Assembly: GCF_000732925.1 (NCBI RefSeq)
Contig: NZ_CP008953.1
Location: 7,991,001-8,055,000 of the forward strand
DNA from: Amycolatopsis japonica
Lineage (GTDB): Bacteria; Actinomycetota; Actinomycetes; Mycobacteriales; Pseudonocardiaceae
Length of the DNA: 64,000 bases
Direction: 5' to 3'
The notes beneath the pieces were generated by a model. That model saw nothing but the letters and a program-made list of their open reading frames with translations. It had not been told where the DNA came from and ran no database searches. Every line of letters starts with the position of its first letter. Position 1 is the stretch's first letter. Of this stretch, positions 24,213 to 33,397 are shown piece by piece. Position numbers and translations under genes: made by a program.

Positions 24213-25568
24213 ATGCCCATGAGCCGTCCCGAGGTCCACCCGGTGGACGCCCGCCCGCCGCTGCCGAAGCTGACCTTGCTCGGCCTCCAGCACATGACGA
24301 TCATGTACGCGGGTTCCGTGGCCGTCCCGCTCGTCGTGGGCAGCGCGCTGAAACTGGACGCGGCGACGATCGCGTTGCTGGTCAACGCGGATCTGCTGGT
24401 CGCGGGTATCGCGACGCTGATTCAGGCGATCGGGATCGGGCGGATCTTCGGCATCCGGCTGCCGGTGGTGGCGGGCGCGACGTTCACCGTGGTCAACCCG
24501 ATGATCATGATCGCGTCCCAGTACGGCATGCAGGCCGTCTACGGCGCGATGATCGCGTCGGGGGTGTTCGGCCTGCTCATCGCCAAACCCTTCGCGAAGA
24601 TGATCCGGTTCTTCCCGCCGCTGGTTTCGGGCACGCTGCTGATGGTCATCGGCATCTCACTCATCGGACCGGGCGTCGGCCTGATCGCCGGCCACGACAC
24701 GGGATCGCCGGATTACGCGAAGCCCGCCAACATCGCGCTGGCGTTCGGCGTGATCGCGGTGATCGTCCTGTTCACCCGGGTCCTGCGCGGATTCGCGAGC
24801 CAGATCGGCCCGCTGCTGGCGCTGCTGATCGGCCTGCTCGCGGCGGTCCCGATGGGACTGGTGAACTTCAAGGGCATCGCCGACGCCGACTGGTTCGGCC
24901 TCGCGTCGCCGTTCCACTTCGGCCCGCCGACCTTCCCGATCGCGGCCGTCCTGTCGATGTGCGTCGTGATGCTGGTGACCTACACCGAATCCACCGCGGA
25001 CCTGGTCGCCGTCGGCGAGATCACCGGACGGCCTGCGACCGATTCCGACCTCGCGCGCGGTCTCGCCACCGATGGTCTCTCGGCCATCCTCGGTGGCGCG
25101 ATGAACTCGTTCCCGGACACGGCTTTCGCGCAGAACGTCGGCCTCGTGCAGATGACCGGGGTACGCAGCCGGTGGGTGGTCGCGATGGCGGGCGGGCTGC
25201 TCGTGCTGATGGGTCTGGTGCCGAAGGTCGGCGCCTTCATCGCGGCCGTGCCGGAGCCGGTGATCGGCGCGGTCGCGGTGGTCATGTTCGCGATGGTCGC
25301 CGCGGTCGGCGTGCAGAACCTGAAGAAGGTGGAGTTCTCCGGCAACCACAACACCTTCATCGTCGCGGTGTCGGTCGGGGTGGGTCTGCTTCCCGCGTTC
25401 GCCACGAACCAGTTCGGGAATTCGATCTTCTTCCAGCACTTCCCGGCGTGGTTGCAGACCATCTGCGGCAGCCCGATCACGGTCGCCGCGATCGTCGCCT
25501 TCACCCTCAACCTGCTGTTCAACCACCTCGGCAAGCGCCGAGATCCCGACCTACTGCAGGCGCCTTAA
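24213..25568 (+). CDS. NCS2 family purine/xanthine permease
   Basis: 451 residues; a second ATG two codons in is possible. About 12-14 TM segments. Signatures are QHMTIMYAGSVAVPL in TM1, VAGATFTVVNPMIM, FAQNVGLVQMTGVRSRWVV and VPEPVIGAVAVVMF. The QNxGxxxxTxxxSR pattern marks the nucleobase-ascorbate family; sequence context suggests xanthine or urate rather than uracil. It symports the substrate with protons. Its stop overlaps the convergent gene by 4 bases. Confidence 0.88.
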   Translation: MPMSRPEVHPVDARPPLPKLTLLGLQHMTIMYAGSVAVPLVVGSALKLDAATIALLVNADLLVAGIATLIQAIGIGRIFGIRLPVVAGATFTVVNPMIMIASQYGMQAVYGAMIASGVFGLLIAKPFAKMIRFFPPLVSGTLLMVIGISLIGPGVGLIAGHDTGSPDYAKPANIALAFGVIAVIVLFTRVLRGFASQIGPLLALLIGLLAAVPMGLVNFKGIADADWFGLASPFHFGPPTFPIAAVLSMCVVMLVTYTESTADLVAVGEITGRPATDSDLARGLATDGLSAILGGAMNSFPDTAFAQNVGLVQMTGVRSRWVVAMAGGLLVLMGLVPKVGAFIAAVPEPVIGAVAVVMFAMVAAVGVQNLKKVEFSGNHNTFIVAVSVGVGLLPAFATNQFGNSIFFQHFPAWLQTICGSPITVAAIVAFTLNLLFNHLGKRRDPDLLQAP

Positions 25569-26086
25569 CAGAAGAGCCACTTCGGCCACAGATTGCATTC
25601 CTCCGTCGGCGTCGTCGAGGGCGGCGGCGGAGTCGGGTTGGGCGGCTGCGGAACGACCGTGGACCCGGTGGTCCGCGGCGGATCCGCGGGCCCGTTCGAC
25701 GACGTCGGCGTGGCGGGGTCCGGCGAGTCGGACGTCTGCGCGGCCGAACTCGACGTACGGCGGCTGGACGTCGTCTTGCTGGGCCGTGTCGAGGTCCCGC
25801 CGTCCCCGGTTTCGACCGTCTCGGTGGACGGAACGGCCGAAGTCGCGTCGGCTCCTCCGTTTTCCGAAGGCCGCTTCGGCATCTCGATGACACTGATCGG
25901 GTTCGGCGCCGCATTCTGTTCGGGATCCGCGTCGAACCCGACGAGAACGGCCGCCGCACCGCAGGCGACGACCACGGCGATCACCACCGCGATAACTCTC
26001 CAGCGTGACTTTGCCTGTGACTCCTCGTGGTCGTCCCAGCCCTCACGAATAAGCAGGTCGGCGACCGAAACATCGTCGTCATCCAC
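25565..26086 (-). CDS. single-TM protein with a Thr/Ser/Pro-rich exported tail
   Basis: 173 residues. An acidic cytoplasmic N-terminus (MDDDDVSVADLLIREG) precedes a TM segment (VIAVVIAVVVACGAAAVLVG). The exported tail is Ser/Thr/Pro-rich, ending in TEECNLWPKWLFC with two Cys. No domain is known. The WP...C end may form a disulfide. The stop overlaps the permease stop. Confidence 0.7.
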   Translation of the reverse strand: MDDDDVSVADLLIREGWDDHEESQAKSRWRVIAVVIAVVVACGAAAVLVGFDADPEQNAAPNPISVIEMPKRPSENGGADATSAVPSTETVETGDGGTSTRPSKTTSSRRTSSSAAQTSDSPDPATPTSSNGPADPPRTTGSTVVPQPPNPTPPPPSTTPTEECNLWPKWLFC

Positions 26087-26332
26087 CAGCTGAAACCTTT
26101 CGCACCGGGAACGAGCGAGGAGTAGTTTTACCGCAACTCACCGCCGAACGGGTGAAGTTAACCAAAAATTATTCACCCGATGGAACACGCCAGCGTAGGC
26201 CAGTCACACAGCGTGTATTCATATGCTTCCGCGCATATCGGCGTTGGCCCGCCTTCGGCTCGCGTATACAGCGCCCTCCGCGGGTGGTGTAATCGACGGT
26301 GCCAGCACCGGAAGAGGGGGTTCGGACGGATC
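26087..26332. other. divergent promoter gap before the GGDEF-EAL gene
   Basis: AT-rich relative to its surroundings (near 26155-26175, AACCAAAAATTATTCACC). It probably holds promoters for the two divergent genes. No ORF with a ribosome binding site is seen. Confidence 0.4.
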
Positions 26333-29110
26333 ATGGAGGCTGACGCCCTCGCCGTGCCCGGGGCCGGGAATTCCGGTCGTCCGGCAGGCGCGCCGCTCGG
26401 AAACGAGCCGCTCGGCGATCTCGGCCTCGCGGGCGACCACGCCGCCATCTGGTCGTACGACTTCGAGGCCGAGACCCTGTCCTGGCTGCCCGGACTGGAG
26501 AACCTCCTGGGCGGAGGCGCACTCACCGAAGCCGAGATCGAGTCCAGGCTCGCCGATCTGGTGGCCCCGCTGACCGCCGGCACCCGCACCTCCCCGCCTT
26601 GGCGCGAGTTCGAACTCGAGCAGTCGTTCCGGAACCCGGCAGGCGAGATCCGCTGGGTCCGCCTGCGCGCCCGCACCATCGGCGACGACAACGGCTCGTC
26701 GGGGCTGCTCGGCATCGCCACCGACGTGACCGACGTCCGCGAGAACCGGCAGGCCCTCGAAGACCTCACTGACCGTTACCGGCTTTTGGTCGAACTCAGC
26801 CCCGACGCGGTCTGTGTCCACGAAGCCGGCGTTGTCACCTACGTCAACCGAGCCGCCCTCACCGCACTCGGCGCGTCCTCGACCGCCGAGCTGATCGGGC
26901 GGCCGATCATGGACTTCGTGGCCGACGAGTCGCTCCCGGCCCTGCTGGACCGGATCGCGTCGCTGCACCGCCAGGGCGCGTCGACCGTTCCCGCCGACAC
27001 CGTCATGCTCCGCCTCGACGGCACGAAGTACCTGGTCCAGAGCATTTCCGTGCGCACGACCTGGGAAGGCAGGCCCGCGTTCCAGGTCATCATGCGCGAC
27101 ATCAGCGCGCAGAAGGCCGCCGAAGCGACGCTGCGCTACCAGGCCGCGCTGATCAGCCATGTCAGCGACGCGATCATCGCGACCAGCGGCAGCGGCGTGG
27201 TGACCAGCTGGAACCCCGCCGCCGAGAACGTCTACGGCTGGACGGCGGGCGAGGCGATCGGCGGCACGGTGAGCGAGCTCGTCGGCGCCGCGCTCGACCC
27301 GGAAACGGTGCTGCGCAGGGGCGGCGTCATGCAGACGACCCACCGTCACCGCAACGGCTCGACACTGGCCATCCGCATCTCCGCCGCCGAGATGAACGAC
27401 GGTTTCGTCCTGGTCTGCGCCGACGAAACGGCCCGCCGACGGGCAGAACAGCACTACAGCACGGTGGTCGCGTCGCTCGACGAAGGCGTGGTCGTGATCG
27501 GCCCTGGCGGGCTCATCGAATCGGCCAACCCCGCGGCGTGCCGGATCATCGGCGTCGGCCACGACGACCTCATCGGCGTCCCGTGCGTGACGCTGGAGCT
27601 GTACGACGAGCAGGGCCGTATCCCGCCCGCCCGGATGCCTTCGGTGGTGACCCGGCGCACCGGGGCGACCCTGACCGGCCTCGTGCTGCGGCTGCGCAGG
27701 CCCGCCGGCGACGACGTCTGGATCTCGCTGACGTCGCGGCTGCTGACCCCGGAAGATCCGTCGGCGCAGGCGGTGGTCGCCTCGTTCACCGACATCACCG
27801 AACGCCGCGCCATCGGCGAGCGGCTCGCCCACGAGGCGACGCACGATCCGCTCACCGAACTCGCGAACCGCACGCTGGTGCTGGACAGTCTCGCCGAGGC
27901 GCTGTCCGGCGCCGGCCGCGCCGAGCTGACCACGCTGCTGTTCATCGACCTCGACAAGTTCAAGGTGATCAACGATTCCCTCGGGCATTCCGTCGGCGAC
28001 AAGGTGCTTCGCATCGCGGGCGAACGCCTGCGCCGGGGCATCGGCGAGAACGATCTCGTCGGCAGGCTCGGCGGCGACGAATTCGTCGTCGTCACCGCGG
28101 AGATCACCGAACCGGACGAGATCAAGGCGCTGGCGGAACATCTGCGCGAGGCGCTGACCGAGCCGATCACCGTCAACGGCAGGCAGCTGCACATCGACGC
28201 CAGTATCGGCATCGTCACCGCGGCCAACGACGACACCCGGACCGCGGAAGATCTGCTGCGCGACGCGGATGTCGCGATGTACCAAGCGAAAACGCTCGGC
28301 CGGGCGCGTTACGAGTTCTTCGACGTCGAGCTGCGCGAGCGGATGCAGCGGCGGCTGCGCATGGAGCAGGATCTGCGCGACGCCCTGCAGAACGAGGAAC
28401 TCTGGACGGCGTATCAGCCGGTCGTGGACATCGAATCCGGCGAGATGGTCGCCGTGGAGGCGTTGCTGCGCTGGAAACATCCCGCGCACGGCACGATCTC
28501 GCCCGCCGAGTTCATCCCGCTGGCCGAGGAAAGCGACCTGATCAACCTGATCGGCAAGTACGTCCTGCGCACGACCACGCGCGAGATCGCCAGGCGGCGC
28601 GAGCAGCTCGGCATCGACCTGAACCTCAAGGTCAACCTGTCGGCCCGGCAGCTGGACGATCCGCATCTGGTCGCCGGGGTGCAGGACGCGCTGAAGACCA
28701 CCGGCCTGCCGCCGCACGCGCTGACCCTCGAAGTCACCGAGAGCGCGCTGATGCGGGACCAGGCCGCGGCCGCCGAAGTCCTGACGTCGTTGCGCGATCT
28801 CGGTGTCTCGCTGGCGATCGACGATTTCGGTACCGGCTACTCGTCGCTCGCCCAGCTGCAACGGCTCCCGTTGGATACGCTCAAGATCGATCGCACCTTC
28901 GTCACCGGCATCGCGGAATCGCGGGACGCGGCCGCGATCGTCAAGAGCATCATCGCGATGGCGCACGCCGTCGACCTGATCGTCGTCGCCGAAGGTGTCG
29001 AAGACGAAGAGCAGCTCACGGTCCTGCGTGAGCTGCACTGTGACCAGGCGCAGGGCTTCCATCTCGGTCGCCCCGCGCCGCCGGACGAACTTTTCGGAGC
29101 AGCTGGATGA
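26333..29110 (+). CDS. PAS-rich diguanylate cyclase/phosphodiesterase (GGDEF-EAL)
   Basis: 925 residues from the ATG at 26333; the longer frame upstream has no ribosome binding site. Four PAS-like domains start near residues 35, 149, 268 and 373. The GGDEF domain has LVGRLGGDEFVVV near 579 and is intact. The EAL domain has MVAVEALLRWKHP near 707, with EVTESAL, AIDDFGTGYSS, KIDRTFV and AEGVED. Both active sites look complete, so it could make or degrade cyclic di-GMP. In streptomycetes this controls development through BldD. No TM segment is seen, so it is cytosolic. The GNAT gene overlaps its stop. Confidence 0.92.
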   Translation: MEADALAVPGAGNSGRPAGAPLGNEPLGDLGLAGDHAAIWSYDFEAETLSWLPGLENLLGGGALTEAEIESRLADLVAPLTAGTRTSPPWREFELEQSFRNPAGEIRWVRLRARTIGDDNGSSGLLGIATDVTDVRENRQALEDLTDRYRLLVELSPDAVCVHEAGVVTYVNRAALTALGASSTAELIGRPIMDFVADESLPALLDRIASLHRQGASTVPADTVMLRLDGTKYLVQSISVRTTWEGRPAFQVIMRDISAQKAAEATLRYQAALISHVSDAIIATSGSGVVTSWNPAAENVYGWTAGEAIGGTVSELVGAALDPETVLRRGGVMQTTHRHRNGSTLAIRISAAEMNDGFVLVCADETARRRAEQHYSTVVASLDEGVVVIGPGGLIESANPAACRIIGVGHDDLIGVPCVTLELYDEQGRIPPARMPSVVTRRTGATLTGLVLRLRRPAGDDVWISLTSRLLTPEDPSAQAVVASFTDITERRAIGERLAHEATHDPLTELANRTLVLDSLAEALSGAGRAELTTLLFIDLDKFKVINDSLGHSVGDKVLRIAGERLRRGIGENDLVGRLGGDEFVVVTAEITEPDEIKALAEHLREALTEPITVNGRQLHIDASIGIVTAANDDTRTAEDLLRDADVAMYQAKTLGRARYEFFDVELRERMQRRLRMEQDLRDALQNEELWTAYQPVVDIESGEMVAVEALLRWKHPAHGTISPAEFIPLAEESDLINLIGKYVLRTTTREIARRREQLGIDLNLKVNLSARQLDDPHLVAGVQDALKTTGLPPHALTLEVTESALMRDQAAAAEVLTSLRDLGVSLAIDDFGTGYSSLAQLQRLPLDTLKIDRTFVTGIAESRDAAAIVKSIIAMAHAVDLIVVAEGVEDEEQLTVLRELHCDQAQGFHLGRPAPPDELFGAAG

Positions 29111-29406
29111 GTGTCGAGATCAAAGCCGGAGAAGACCGCTACGACATCGTCGTGGACGGGAAGACCGCCGGGTTCCTGGAAACCCGCACGCGCACCGACG
29201 CGATCCTGTTCCTGCACACCGAAATCTCGGACGACTTCGCGGGCCAGGGCCTGGCGGGCAAGCTCGTGACCGCCGCGCTCGACGACGTCCGGGCGCAGGG
29301 CAGGTCCGTCCTGCCCTACTGCCCGTACGTGCGTTCCTTCATCGCGAAGCACCGCGAGTACGAGGACCTCGTCCCCGAGGACAAGCGCGCCGAATTCGAG
29401 CTCTGA
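29107..29406 (+). CDS. small YjdJ-type GNAT N-acetyltransferase
   Basis: 99 residues, ATG overlapping the previous stop (ATGA). The short Gcn5-like fold is typical: RTDAILFLHTEISDDFAGQG, then GLAGKLVTAALDDVRAQG and PYCPYVRSFIAKHREY. The acetyl-CoA loop QGLAGKL is intact. The substrate is unknown. Coupling to a cyclic di-GMP enzyme may be coincidental. Confidence 0.8.
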   Translation: MSVEIKAGEDRYDIVVDGKTAGFLETRTRTDAILFLHTEISDDFAGQGLAGKLVTAALDDVRAQGRSVLPYCPYVRSFIAKHREYEDLVPEDKRAEFEL

Positions 29407-29410
29407 GCCC

Positions 29411-30232
29411 TCAGCCCGGGTAGATCTTCAGCAGTTTCGCGAGCTCGTCCTCGGTGAGGACGACGTCCAGTTCGCGCAGTGTCGCGTCGAGCCGCTCCGG
29501 CGGGATCTTGGTGGTCTCCTTGATCCCGTCCGGACGTTCGACGATGAACTCCTCGCCGACCAATTTGCGGCTGAGCCCTTCCTCCAGCCGCATGACCACC
29601 AGCTGCCCGGTGAACGGCGACCGCGGATGCGTCGACGTGTAGTGGTGGTAGACCTCGTAGTCGATCCGGTGCATCGGCGTGAGCGTGAAGGCGTGCAGGT
29701 CGGTCCAGTCTTCGCCTTCCTTCTTCTGCAGGCGCCACCAGTCTCCGTCGGCGACGAGCCGGTGCGGCCAGCCGGCCTGATCCACGACCGCGCCGTCGAC
29801 CAGTGGCATCGGCACCAGCATCCCGGCGCCGAAGCCGACGTCGACCAGGTGCTGCACGCCGTCCGCCTCGACCGCGAGCGTCATATGCGTGTACGGCCCG
29901 TTCTTCTGCGGCTGCACGCGCGCGACCAGGCGGCGCACGGAATAGCCGAGTTGCTCGGCGGCCGCGGCGAAAAGACTTCCGTGCTCGTAGCAATAGCCGC
30001 CACGACTTCGGCCGACGAGTTTGCCGATCACGTCTTCGAGCGCGATTCCCTTGTGCTGCCCCAAAACAACGTCGACGTTCTCGAACGGAATGGCGAGGAT
30101 GTGCGCCTTCGCCAGCTCGCGCAACGCTGCGGCCGAGGGCGTCGCGCGACTCTGACCGATCCGGCCGAGGTACGCGTCGAGGTCGAGGGTGCCGACGGTC
30201 CATTCGTCGACCTGCTCAGATGCGATTGTCAT
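29411..30232 (-). CDS. nat: arylamine N-acetyltransferase
   Basis: 273 residues. The Cys-His-Asp triad is visible: Cys81 in RGGYCYEHG, His116 in YTHMTL, Asp131 in LVDVGFG. It transfers acetyl groups from acetyl-CoA to arylamines and hydrazines such as isoniazid-like compounds. Length and motifs match bacterial NATs. The gene is convergent with the GNAT gene, with only four bases between. Confidence 0.93.
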   Translation of the reverse strand: MTIASEQVDEWTVGTLDLDAYLGRIGQSRATPSAAALRELAKAHILAIPFENVDVVLGQHKGIALEDVIGKLVGRSRGGYCYEHGSLFAAAAEQLGYSVRRLVARVQPQKNGPYTHMTLAVEADGVQHLVDVGFGAGMLVPMPLVDGAVVDQAGWPHRLVADGDWWRLQKKEGEDWTDLHAFTLTPMHRIDYEVYHHYTSTHPRSPFTGQLVVMRLEEGLSRKLVGEEFIVERPDGIKETTKIPPERLDATLRELDVVLTEDELAKLLKIYPG

Positions 30233-30389
30233 GCATCGAGATTGACACCTCCACCTAACTCGAAGTCAAGATCGGCCAACTGGTAACTGGCAACGGCCAC
30301 CGACTTTCGTCACTTCCACGAACGAGTGACGATTGGCCACCCTTCCGGAGTGAACCGGTGAAACACACCGGTGTGGAAGGAGAAAGCAG

Positions 30390-31169
30390 ATGAGGACTCG
30401 TTCCCTCGTCGCCGGTCTGCTGACCGGAGCGGCCGCCGTGCTCGGATTGGCGATGCCCGCTGCCGCCGCCCAACCGCCCTCGGGCGTACAGCCGCTGATC
30501 GTGGGTGGTGTGGACGCGACCGAGACCTACACCTTCATGGCGTCCATGCAGACCAAGAGCGGTGACCACAACTGCGGCGCGTCGCTGATCGCGCCGGAGT
30601 GGCTGGTGACCGCCGCGCACTGCGTCGAGGGCGAGCAGCCGTCGAACTGGCAGTACCGCATCAACACCACCGACCACACCAAGGGCGGCGAGGTCGCCGA
30701 GGTCGACAAGTTCGTGGTCCACGAGAAGTACGACGGCTCCGGCCCGTACGACATCGCCCTGGTGCACCTGACCAAGGCCGCCGAGGCGGCGCCGATCGAG
30801 ATCGGCCAGTCGCCGCAGGCGGGTACCGACGTGCGCGAGATCGGCTGGGGCCTGACCTGCCCCACGCGCGGTTGTGGTGAGGCACCGGTGGTTCTTCAGC
30901 AGCTCGACACCAAGATCGCCGAAGACTCCGGCTGTTCCGGCTCCGGGGCCTACGACGCGGAGAGCGAGCTGTGCATGGACAACCAGGGCGGCAAGGCCAG
31001 CGCCTGCTACGGCGACTCGGGCGGCCCCGCCGTCGTGAAGGCCGGCGACAAGTGGACGCTGGTCGGCGCGACCAGCCGCGGCCAGACCGCCAGCTGCCCG
31101 GAGATGCCGGGCATCTACACCGACGTGACCGCGTTCACCGACTGGATCAAGCAGCAGACCGGCAAGTAG
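30390..31169 (+). CDS. secreted trypsin-like serine protease
   Basis: 259 residues. The signal peptide (VAGLLTGAAAVLGLAMPAAA) is followed by a short propeptide and IVGGVDAT, the mature N-terminus of S1 proteases. The triad is His in VTAAHC (about 76), Asp in YDIALV (about 120) and Ser in GDSGGPAV (about 209). Cys pairs fit trypsin disulfides. A GGAGAAAG ribosome binding site precedes the ATG. A strong terminator follows. Confidence 0.93.
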   Translation: MRTRSLVAGLLTGAAAVLGLAMPAAAAQPPSGVQPLIVGGVDATETYTFMASMQTKSGDHNCGASLIAPEWLVTAAHCVEGEQPSNWQYRINTTDHTKGGEVAEVDKFVVHEKYDGSGPYDIALVHLTKAAEAAPIEIGQSPQAGTDVREIGWGLTCPTRGCGEAPVVLQQLDTKIAEDSGCSGSGAYDAESELCMDNQGGKASACYGDSGGPAVVKAGDKWTLVGATSRGQTASCPEMPGIYTDVTAFTDWIKQQTGK

Positions 31170-31180
31170 AAGACCGCACC

Positions 31181-31226
31181 GCGCGGTGGCGCCCGATGCT
31201 CCTGCGACATCGGACGCCACCGCGCT
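31181..31226 (+). terminator. intrinsic terminator of the protease gene
   Basis: Arms GCGCGGTGGCG (31181-31191) and its complement (31216-31226), with a nested CCGATG/CATCGG stem and TTT after the right arm. It lies 12 bases after the protease stop. Confidence 0.8.
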
Positions 31227-31253
31227 TTGCCGTGCAATCGGTCCCAGGCATGA

Positions 31254-31283
31254 AAAAACCGCCTCGATGTGCATCGAGGCGGT
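31254..31283 (-). terminator. intrinsic terminator of the tRNA cluster
   Basis: Arms of 11 bases lie at 31260-31270 and 31273-31283. On the minus strand they are followed by six T residues (complement of 31254-31259). It is directly downstream of tRNA-Phe. Confidence 0.85.
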
Positions 31284-31294
31284 TCGTCGAGCGG

Positions 31295-31368
31295 TGGCCA
31301 GGGCCGGGGTCGAACCGGCGACCTTCCGCTTTTCAGGCGGACGCTCGTACCAACTGAGCTACCTGGCC
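31295..31368 (-). tRNA. tRNA-Phe (GAA)
   Basis: 74 bases. Acceptor arms GGCCAGG and CCTGGCC pair perfectly. The anticodon loop CTGAAAA is held by the stem TCCGC/GCGGA and reads GAA. The T arm contains GGTTCGACCCC. CCA is not encoded. Confidence 0.93.
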
Positions 31369-31399
31369 GGGAACGCCGGCGAGGAGCCGAACGATCTTG

Positions 31400-31473
31400 C
31401 GACCCTGACGGGACTCGAACCCGCGACCTTCGCCGTGACAGGGCGACGCGCTAACCAACTGCGCCACAGGGCC
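31400..31473 (-). tRNA. tRNA-Asp (GTC)
   Basis: 74 bases. The anticodon loop CTGTCAC in the stem TCGCC/GGCGA reads GTC. The T loop contains GGTTCGAGTCC. The acceptor pairs GGCCCTG with CAGGGTC including one G-T pair. CCA is not encoded. Confidence 0.93.
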
Positions 31474-31501
31474 TTGCATACTGCTTTGTAACTGTACTGC
31501 G

Positions 31502-31574
31502 TACTCCCAACGGGATTCGAACCCGCGTTGCCGCCTTGAAAGGGCGGAGTCCTAGGCCGCTGGACGATGGGAGC
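31502..31574 (-). tRNA. tRNA-Glu (TTC)
   Basis: 73 bases. The anticodon loop CTTTCAA in the stem CCGCC/GGCGG reads TTC. The T loop contains GGTTCGAATCC. It is the promoter-proximal member of a Glu-Asp-Phe cluster, a common order in actinobacteria. Confidence 0.93.
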
Positions 31575-31635
31575 CCGGTTCGGTTTCGGCGAACCGACCG
31601 ACCCGCGCTCTCCGGTGTCCCCGGGAGCGAACATA

Positions 31636-31641
31636 ACTATA
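31636..31641 (-). promoter_or_regulatory. possible -10 element of the tRNA cluster
   Basis: TATAGT on the minus strand lies about 62 bases upstream of tRNA-Glu. It fits the TANNNT consensus. No good -35 match is seen at the usual spacing, so support is weak. Confidence 0.3.
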
Positions 31642-31719
31642 GGACACCCCTGTTTCGGCTCCCGCACAGGGGGTCCTCTAGTTGTTCACAGGGCTGGGAC
31701 CTGCGAGAACGCGGTGACT

Positions 31720-32499
31720 TCAGGATATCAGGGCCGAGGCGGCCCGCAGGGCTCCAAGACGGCGCCGAAGCTCCTCCTGCTCGTCGTCCGTCAGAGTGAC
31801 GTCGAGAAGGTCGGCCACGCGCCGGTCGGTCAGGTCCTCCACCTGCCGCCACCGCTGCCGCAGATCGCCCTTCGCCTCCGCCGCGGCGATCAGCCCGTCA
31901 GCGGCCTCCTCGGACCACGCGGTGCGCAGGAGACGACCACGGCCGCCTTCCGGATCCGCGACGACCGCCTCGGGCACCGTCAGGCCCACCGCGCGAAGGG
32001 CCGCGAAGTGGATGCCGCCGCGGAACTCGCGGAAGACCATGAGCGCGAACGCCAGCCGCTCGACGTCGTCCGCCGGACGTTCGGCGAGTTGCCAGCCGGC
32101 GAACAACGCGAGACCACTCGCGTCCGCGGCGTCCACGAGACGGAACAGCAGATCCGCCGAACGGCCAGGGCCGTCGGCACCCGAAAGATTGACGCGCCCC
32201 CAGTTCGCCGATGACCGCGAGTAGGCACGGACCGCGGAGGCCGCGTCGAGCGCCGCCGTCGCGGACGGAAGAGCGAACTCGAAGAGCCACGACGGGAAGA
32301 TGCCGAACAGCTCCGAGACCACCTTCGGCGGCGGGTCGCCCAGCACCGCGGACCGGCCGCGAAGGTACAGCGACCGCGGCGACAATCCCACCTCCGTCTC
32401 GACCTCGGCGAGCTCCGGCGAGGTCATGAACTTCCCGCCCAGCACCTGCACCGGCCCCCGGATCTCCCGCGCCACCGCGATCGCCGCTTCGTCGGCCAT
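31720..32499 (-). CDS. SCO6745-family protein of unknown function
   Basis: 259 residues from the ATG at 32499. It resembles actinobacterial proteins annotated as SCO6745 family: SPRSLYLRGRSAVLGDPPPK, then LFGIFPSWLFEFALP and WRQVEDLTDRRVADLLDVTL near the C-terminus. It is mostly helical with no TM segment or catalytic motif. The promoter region holds a palindrome (TAACAGTGTTA). Confidence 0.7.
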   Translation of the reverse strand: MADEAAIAVAREIRGPVQVLGGKFMTSPELAEVETEVGLSPRSLYLRGRSAVLGDPPPKVVSELFGIFPSWLFEFALPSATAALDAASAVRAYSRSSANWGRVNLSGADGPGRSADLLFRLVDAADASGLALFAGWQLAERPADDVERLAFALMVFREFRGGIHFAALRAVGLTVPEAVVADPEGGRGRLLRTAWSEEAADGLIAAAEAKGDLRQRWRQVEDLTDRRVADLLDVTLTDDEQEELRRRLGALRAASALIS

Positions 32500-32517
32500 G
32501 TCGCCACACCTTCCCGC

Positions 32518-32547
32518 CAGTTGTTTGATAACAGTGTTACACAACTG
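32518..32547. promoter_or_regulatory. palindromes upstream of the SCO6745-like gene
   Basis: An 11-base palindrome TAACA-G-TGTTA lies at 32529-32539. A wider pair, CAGTTGT (32518-32524) and ACAACTG (32541-32547), surrounds it. They lie 20-50 bases before the start and look like a repressor operator. No regulator gene is adjacent. Confidence 0.5.
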
Positions 32548-32572
32548 ACGGACGGTCGTCGAGGACGAACGA

Positions 32573-32610
32573 AGGCCCGGTCGCGCGGCACACCCCGCGC
32601 GACCGGGCCT
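32573..32610. terminator. strong terminator of the 85-residue protein gene
   Basis: 16-base arms at 32573-32588 and 32595-32610 (AGGCCCGGTCGCGCGG and complement), loop CACACC. It lies just past the stop at 32626 on the minus strand and supports the small gene as real. Confidence 0.75.
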
Positions 32611-32625
32611 CGTGAACGAACGAAC

Positions 32626-32883
32626 TCAGCGCTGGACGGGCGCCTGCCCGTCCTCGTCCAGCGTCAACCCCAGCATGTCCAGCAACTGGACACAGTCATC
32701 GACGCCCAGCGCCCCGTTGGCCACCGCCAGCCGGGCACGCCGCACCTGGTCGTCGGACACCCGCTGGGCGTCTCCCTGACCCGTGCGCTGTGCCGGCAGA
32801 CCACCGGCCAACGTCGTCGAGCTTCCCCCATCGGCACCTTCGTACCGAAGGAGGAACTGTCGCACTTCCACAGACCCACCCAT
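32626..32883 (-). CDS. 85-residue hypothetical protein
   Basis: The ATG has GGAGG five bases upstream, and a 16-base stem-loop terminator follows the stop. The N-terminus is MGGSVEVRQFLLRYEGADGG. The C-terminal half is helical (ARLAVANGALGVDDCVQLLD) and acidic. No known family. Confidence rests on the expression signals. Confidence 0.68.
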   Translation of the reverse strand: MGGSVEVRQFLLRYEGADGGSSTTLAGGLPAQRTGQGDAQRVSDDQVRRARLAVANGALGVDDCVQLLDMLGLTLDEDGQAPVQR

Positions 32884-33397
32884 GGTTCCTCCAGACGGCC
32901 AACGAACAGCTTGGCCGCGAGGCTAGCCAGAGCCGGCCGCGACACACAGCCCCCCGGAGAGTGAACCTGTCGCCACGCTCCGCACAACGCAGAGCGATCA
33001 CGCGCACACCCGCGCCACATGAACCACAGGCGAACCAGAGGTGGCGCCCTGACCGGAATTCTGCCCGCGCCCACTCGCCCTTCTCAGGAAACCGTGCAAC
33101 AATCGATTTGCTGACACACCCCCGGTCAGCGCCTGTGGAGATCCCCTCCGACCCCCGCGTTCCTCCCCCTGGCGCGGGGGTCGCTCCGTTTTCTGGGGGC
33201 CACCCCCAGACCCCAGGTTCCTTGCGGCGGCGGTTGGCAGCCCAGGACCGGTCCTGTTGATCATTCGTCTTCCGGTTGCGGTTTGTGATCACGAGAAAAG
33301 GTTTTCCTGTCGGTGCTGGGCCATTCGAGACAAGAAATTGGGTGTGTCGTGGCTCACTGTGGTTGGTTTGCCGAGACCGAACCGTTATCGTGGCCCG
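32884..33397. other. 514-base divergent gap
   Basis: Two GC-rich hairpins are seen (CCCCCGCG...CGCGGGGG near 33157-33181 and CTGGGGG...CCCCCAG near 33194-33211). They might be remnants or attenuators. Open frames across it have no ribosome binding sites. The promoter of the ribbon-helix-helix-like gene lies at its right end. Confidence 0.45.

Noticed and set aside
26219..29062. 947-residue open frame on the minus strand
   Set aside because: It is the antisense shadow of the PAS-GGDEF-EAL gene. It is His/Arg/Asp-rich with no domain and no ribosome binding site.
31400..31574. tRNA cluster as a phage attachment site
   Set aside because: No duplicated tRNA 3' end and no integrase gene nearby.
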